Assembly: GCF_964340395.1 (NCBI RefSeq)
Contig: NC_135567.1
Location: forward strand, 823,883 to 887,882
Direction of reading: 5' to 3'
DNA from: Glandiceps talaboti
Taxonomy: Eukaryota; Hemichordata; Enteropneusta; Spengelidae
DNA length: 64,000 nt
Under the pieces are notes generated by a model. That model made no database searches, had not been told where the DNA came from, and was given only the letters and a program-made list of their open reading frames with translations. Position numbers and translations under genes: made by a program. Of the stretch, positions 61,379-64,000 are shown one piece after another. Each line of letters opens with the position of its first letter. Position 1 is the first letter of the stretch.

Positions 61379-61460
<82 letters not shown>

Positions 61461-61462
61461 GG

Positions 61463-61509
<47 letters not shown>

Positions 61510-61531
61510 GTGATGACAGACAGTGATTTTA
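61126..61531 (+). CDS. Doubtful low-complexity exon over a (GAT)n microsatellite
   Basis: ATG at 61126 with an in-frame TGA nine bases upstream gives MDKETNESQGEEETDNSVF, then an acidic run, then a long poly-Met/Val stretch caused by (ATG)n, and TDSDFT at a good donor ACAG|GTAAGC (phase 1). The acidic start reads like real coding sequence. The poly-Met run does not, because the natural frame of such a tract would be poly-Asp, and that frame ends in TGA near 61,524. I would treat it as a microsatellite with a chance frame or a decayed acidic exon. Confidence 0.15.
61200..61516. repeat. (GAT)n trinucleotide microsatellite with GAC and GGT interruptions
   Basis: Around 100 triplets, mainly GAT, with blocks of GAC (61,319-61,339) and GGT (61,351-61,379 and 61,446-61,462). 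The blocks show that single variant triplets expanded in place. Confidence 0.96.
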
Positions 61532-61689
61532 CAGGTAAGCCCAGGGTGCGTTCAGGTGACAACCATCCCCTAAGTATTGCTTGCAAATCCCTCAGCGCAA
61601 ACACGATACATGGCATTGTAAAGAGGGACACGCAATGCATCTTGGAACTGGTAACAGGTCTAATTCGACTGCTCTATGAAATTCTTTAA

Positions 61690-61925
61690 TATCACAAGGG
61701 ACACATAGACTTTTCTGTATATATTTATATCACAGGGCCATGTAGACTTTTCTGTATATATTTATATCACAAGGGACACGTAGACTTTTAAGTGTGGATT
61801 TATATCACAGGGACAAGTAGACTTTTAAGTGTAGATTTGTATCACAGGGACATGTAGACTTTTAAGTGTGGATTTGTATCACAGGGACACGTAGACTTTT
61901 AAGTGTGGATTTGTATCACAGGGAT
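61690..61925. repeat. 37-50-bp tandem repeat
   Basis: Six or so copies of TATCACAGGGACACGTAGAC followed by TTTTAAGTGTGGATTTG, the first two with a different TTTTCTGTATATATTTATATC tail. Confidence 0.9.
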
Positions 61926-63030
61926 GTATGTATTGCTAGAATAACAATAGGGTGAATCTTGTATGTATTGCTAGAATAACAATAGGAGTGAATCTTGTAT
62001 GTATTGCTAGAATAACAATAGGAGTGAATCTTGTATGTATTGCTAGAATAACAATAGGGATGAATCGTGTATGTATTGCTAGAATAACAATAGGGATGAA
62101 TCGTGTATGTATTGCTAGAATAACAATAGGGATGAATCGTGTATGTATTGCTAGAATAACAATAGGGATGAATCGTGTATGTATTGCTAGAAAAACAATA
62201 GGGATGAATCGTTTATGTATTGCTAGAATAACAATAGGAGTGAATCGTGTATGTATTGCTAGAATAACAATAGGGATGAATCGTGTATGTATTGCTAGAA
62301 AAACAATAGGGGTGAATCGTGTATGTATTGCTAGAATAACAATAGGGATGAATCGTGTATGTATTCCTAGAATAACAATAGGAGTGAATCGTGTATGTAT
62401 TGCTTGAAAAACAATAGGGATGAATCGTGTATATATTGCTAGAATAACAATAGGGGTGAATGTTGTATGTATTGCTAGAATAACAATAGGAGTGAATCGT
62501 GTATGTATTGCTAGAAAAACAATAGGGATGAATCGTGTATGTATTGCTAGAATAACAATAGGGGTGAATCTTGTATGTATTGCTAGAATAACAATAGGGG
62601 TGAATCTTGTATGTATTGCTAGAATAACAATAGGGGTGAATCTTGTATGTATTGCTAGAATAACAATAGGGGTGAATCTTGTATGTATTGCTAGAATAAC
62701 AATAGGGGTGAATCTTGTATGTATTGCTAGAAAAACAATAGGGGTGAATCTTGTATGTATTGCTAGAATAACAATATGGTGAATCGTTTATGTATTGCTA
62801 GAATAACAATAGGAGTGAATCTTGTATGTATTGCTAGAATAACAATAGGAGTGAATCTTGTATGTATTGCTAGAATAACAATAGGAGTGAATCGTGTATG
62901 TATTGCTAGAATAACAATGTGGTGAATCGTGTATGTATTGCTAGAATAACAATAGGGATGAATCGTTTATGTATTGCTAGAATAACAATAGGGATGAATC
63001 GTGTATGTATTGCTAGAATAACAATAGGGG
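61926..63030. repeat. 36-bp minisatellite
   Basis: About 30 copies of a 36-bp unit, TGTATGTATTGCTAGAATAA plus CAATAGGGATGAATCG or variants. The period is a multiple of three, so 12-residue-periodic frames are open on both strands; they are not genes. Confidence 0.95.
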
Positions 63031-64000
63031 TGATATATAGCCAGGACTGTACGGAATTCACTTTAACTTGGTACAGATATTGATTACATAAAGGTACAAC
63101 AGTACAGAAATACATTTCAAAGTCTCAGTAAACACATTAACAACATTTCCCCTCATACAGGAGTATTTTCAGTACATCTCTAGTTATTCTGTGTGAATGT
63201 CTAGTTCAGGTTTTCCATCGTTTTCCAAATGGTCTCTGTGTTGTTTATTTCTTCGTGTCAGATGTACAGCCATTACTAATTGGAAGAATAGTTTTATATT
63301 GTCTTTTTAAGTTGATGTCAGTTTCCACATCCACTATTTTTCGTGAAACTTCACAATTTTTGCGATTTTATTATTTTTTTCTCGAATAATTTTTTGAAAA
63401 GTTAATGTCGGCATTGAAAAGCTAAGTGGGGTCGGGTAACTGGAACTAAACAATTATTATTTTAGGCCTTAATGTCCTTTCATACAATTGCCGACATCAT
63501 ACCATGGAGGAATGAACCTTTACATACAAGGAAAGTAAACAAATTAATTGGATTAATAACACTTGACACAGCAGCTTGGAATAGCAGAGGCTTGTATTAC
63601 ACTTCATGGTTTGATAAGAACAGTTTTATGGTCTGTGTATATGTACATGAAATGCCAGGAGAACTTCTAATTTGTTTGTACCCACGAATTATTATGTAAA
63701 GAGGCCGGCCATACAACTATTCTTATCAAGTGATGAAATGTGATATAAGTCCCTGTACTTCCAACATACTGTATCAAGTGTTATCAATCAAAGTCAATTG
63801 TTTACTTTCCCTGTTTGTAACAGGTTCCTTTCGTCCATGGTCTGATGCCAGCAGTTGTATAAGGCTGATTTGCGGGTAAACTACGTACATAACATAGTCC
63901 GGTTTACTACAATACTAGTCAATAGAACGGTACACCCCAACAACATAATTAATAGACAGAGTGGTAGAGCAATACCATGGCAACATCAACAGTCGAATGA
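63031..64000. other. Unique sequence, no supported gene
   Basis: A 75-codon frame at 63472-63699 begins after a TTATTTTAG acceptor-like site and has fairly normal composition (IADIIPWRNEPL; TAAWNSRGLYYTSWF), ending in TAA at 63699. I recognise no domain, so I leave it as a weak terminal-exon candidate only. The rest shows nothing. Confidence 0.3.

Noticed and set aside
61952-62782. Frames of 151 and 120 codons with a 12-residue period
   Set aside because: Translation of the 36-bp array; no non-repetitive coding part.
63472-63699. 75-codon frame after a TTTTAG site
   Set aside because: Plausible composition but no recognised domain, no partner exon in phase that I can show and no poly(A) signal nearby; kept only as a note.

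Overview
This is eukaryotic DNA, most likely from an invertebrate animal. It has long introns, GT-AG exon boundaries, metazoan retroelements (one Penelope-like, two LINE-derived) and one single-copy-looking CNC-bZIP gene. That gene combines features that vertebrates split between NFE2L1 and NFE2L2, which argues for a non-vertebrate. I cannot name the species. By my reading about two thirds of the window is tandem repeat, in more than 15 unrelated families.

Layout: 1-930 is unremarkable non-coding sequence. 931-19889 is one huge 31-bp satellite (about 610 units) with kilobase-scale internal duplications, followed by a short pentamer array and a dispersed-repeat fragment (19897-20310). 20494-38940 holds the one confident gene, an NFE2L/CNC transcription factor on the plus strand. 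Coding pieces are exon 1a (20883-20918, short N-terminus), exon 1b (21920-22393, long ER-anchored N-terminus), exon 2 (32320-33244, Neh2 Keap1-binding region and Asn/Ser/Thr-rich region), exon 3 (35290-35424) and exon 4 (37786-38486, CNC, basic region, zipper, Neh3). Exons 1b+2+3+4 give 744 codons plus a stop and 1a+2+3+4 give 598. Both first exons end in phase 0 and so both can join exon 2. Every intron is packed with its own minisatellite. One 34-bp array is built from the end of exon 2 plus its splice donor, so the donor is tandemly copied about 49 times.

38941-45257 is intergenic and dominated by a near-perfect 25-bp array of about 200 copies. 45258-48958 is an ATGT/GT microsatellite split by a frameshifted Penelope-like element with 20-bp target-site duplications. 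48959-52840 is a family of dispersed repeats into which a 5'-truncated LINE has inserted. 53040-58060 is a minisatellite interrupted by a LINE 3' fragment. 58265-58411 is a perfect 45-bp inverted repeat whose loop, with the start of its 3' arm, can fold as a type-I hammerhead ribozyme. 58412-64000 has more minisatellites and two weak candidate exons, with no recognisable gene.

Biological reading: by family knowledge, the long isoform is an NRF1-like ER-tethered, glycosylated factor (proteasome stress) and the short isoform an NRF2-like, Keap1-regulated factor (oxidative stress). One locus appears to make both from alternative first exons. A MARE/ARE site between the two first exons suggests feedback control. 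The repeat statements are from reading the sequence. Copy numbers are unit-length estimates and expression is not shown.
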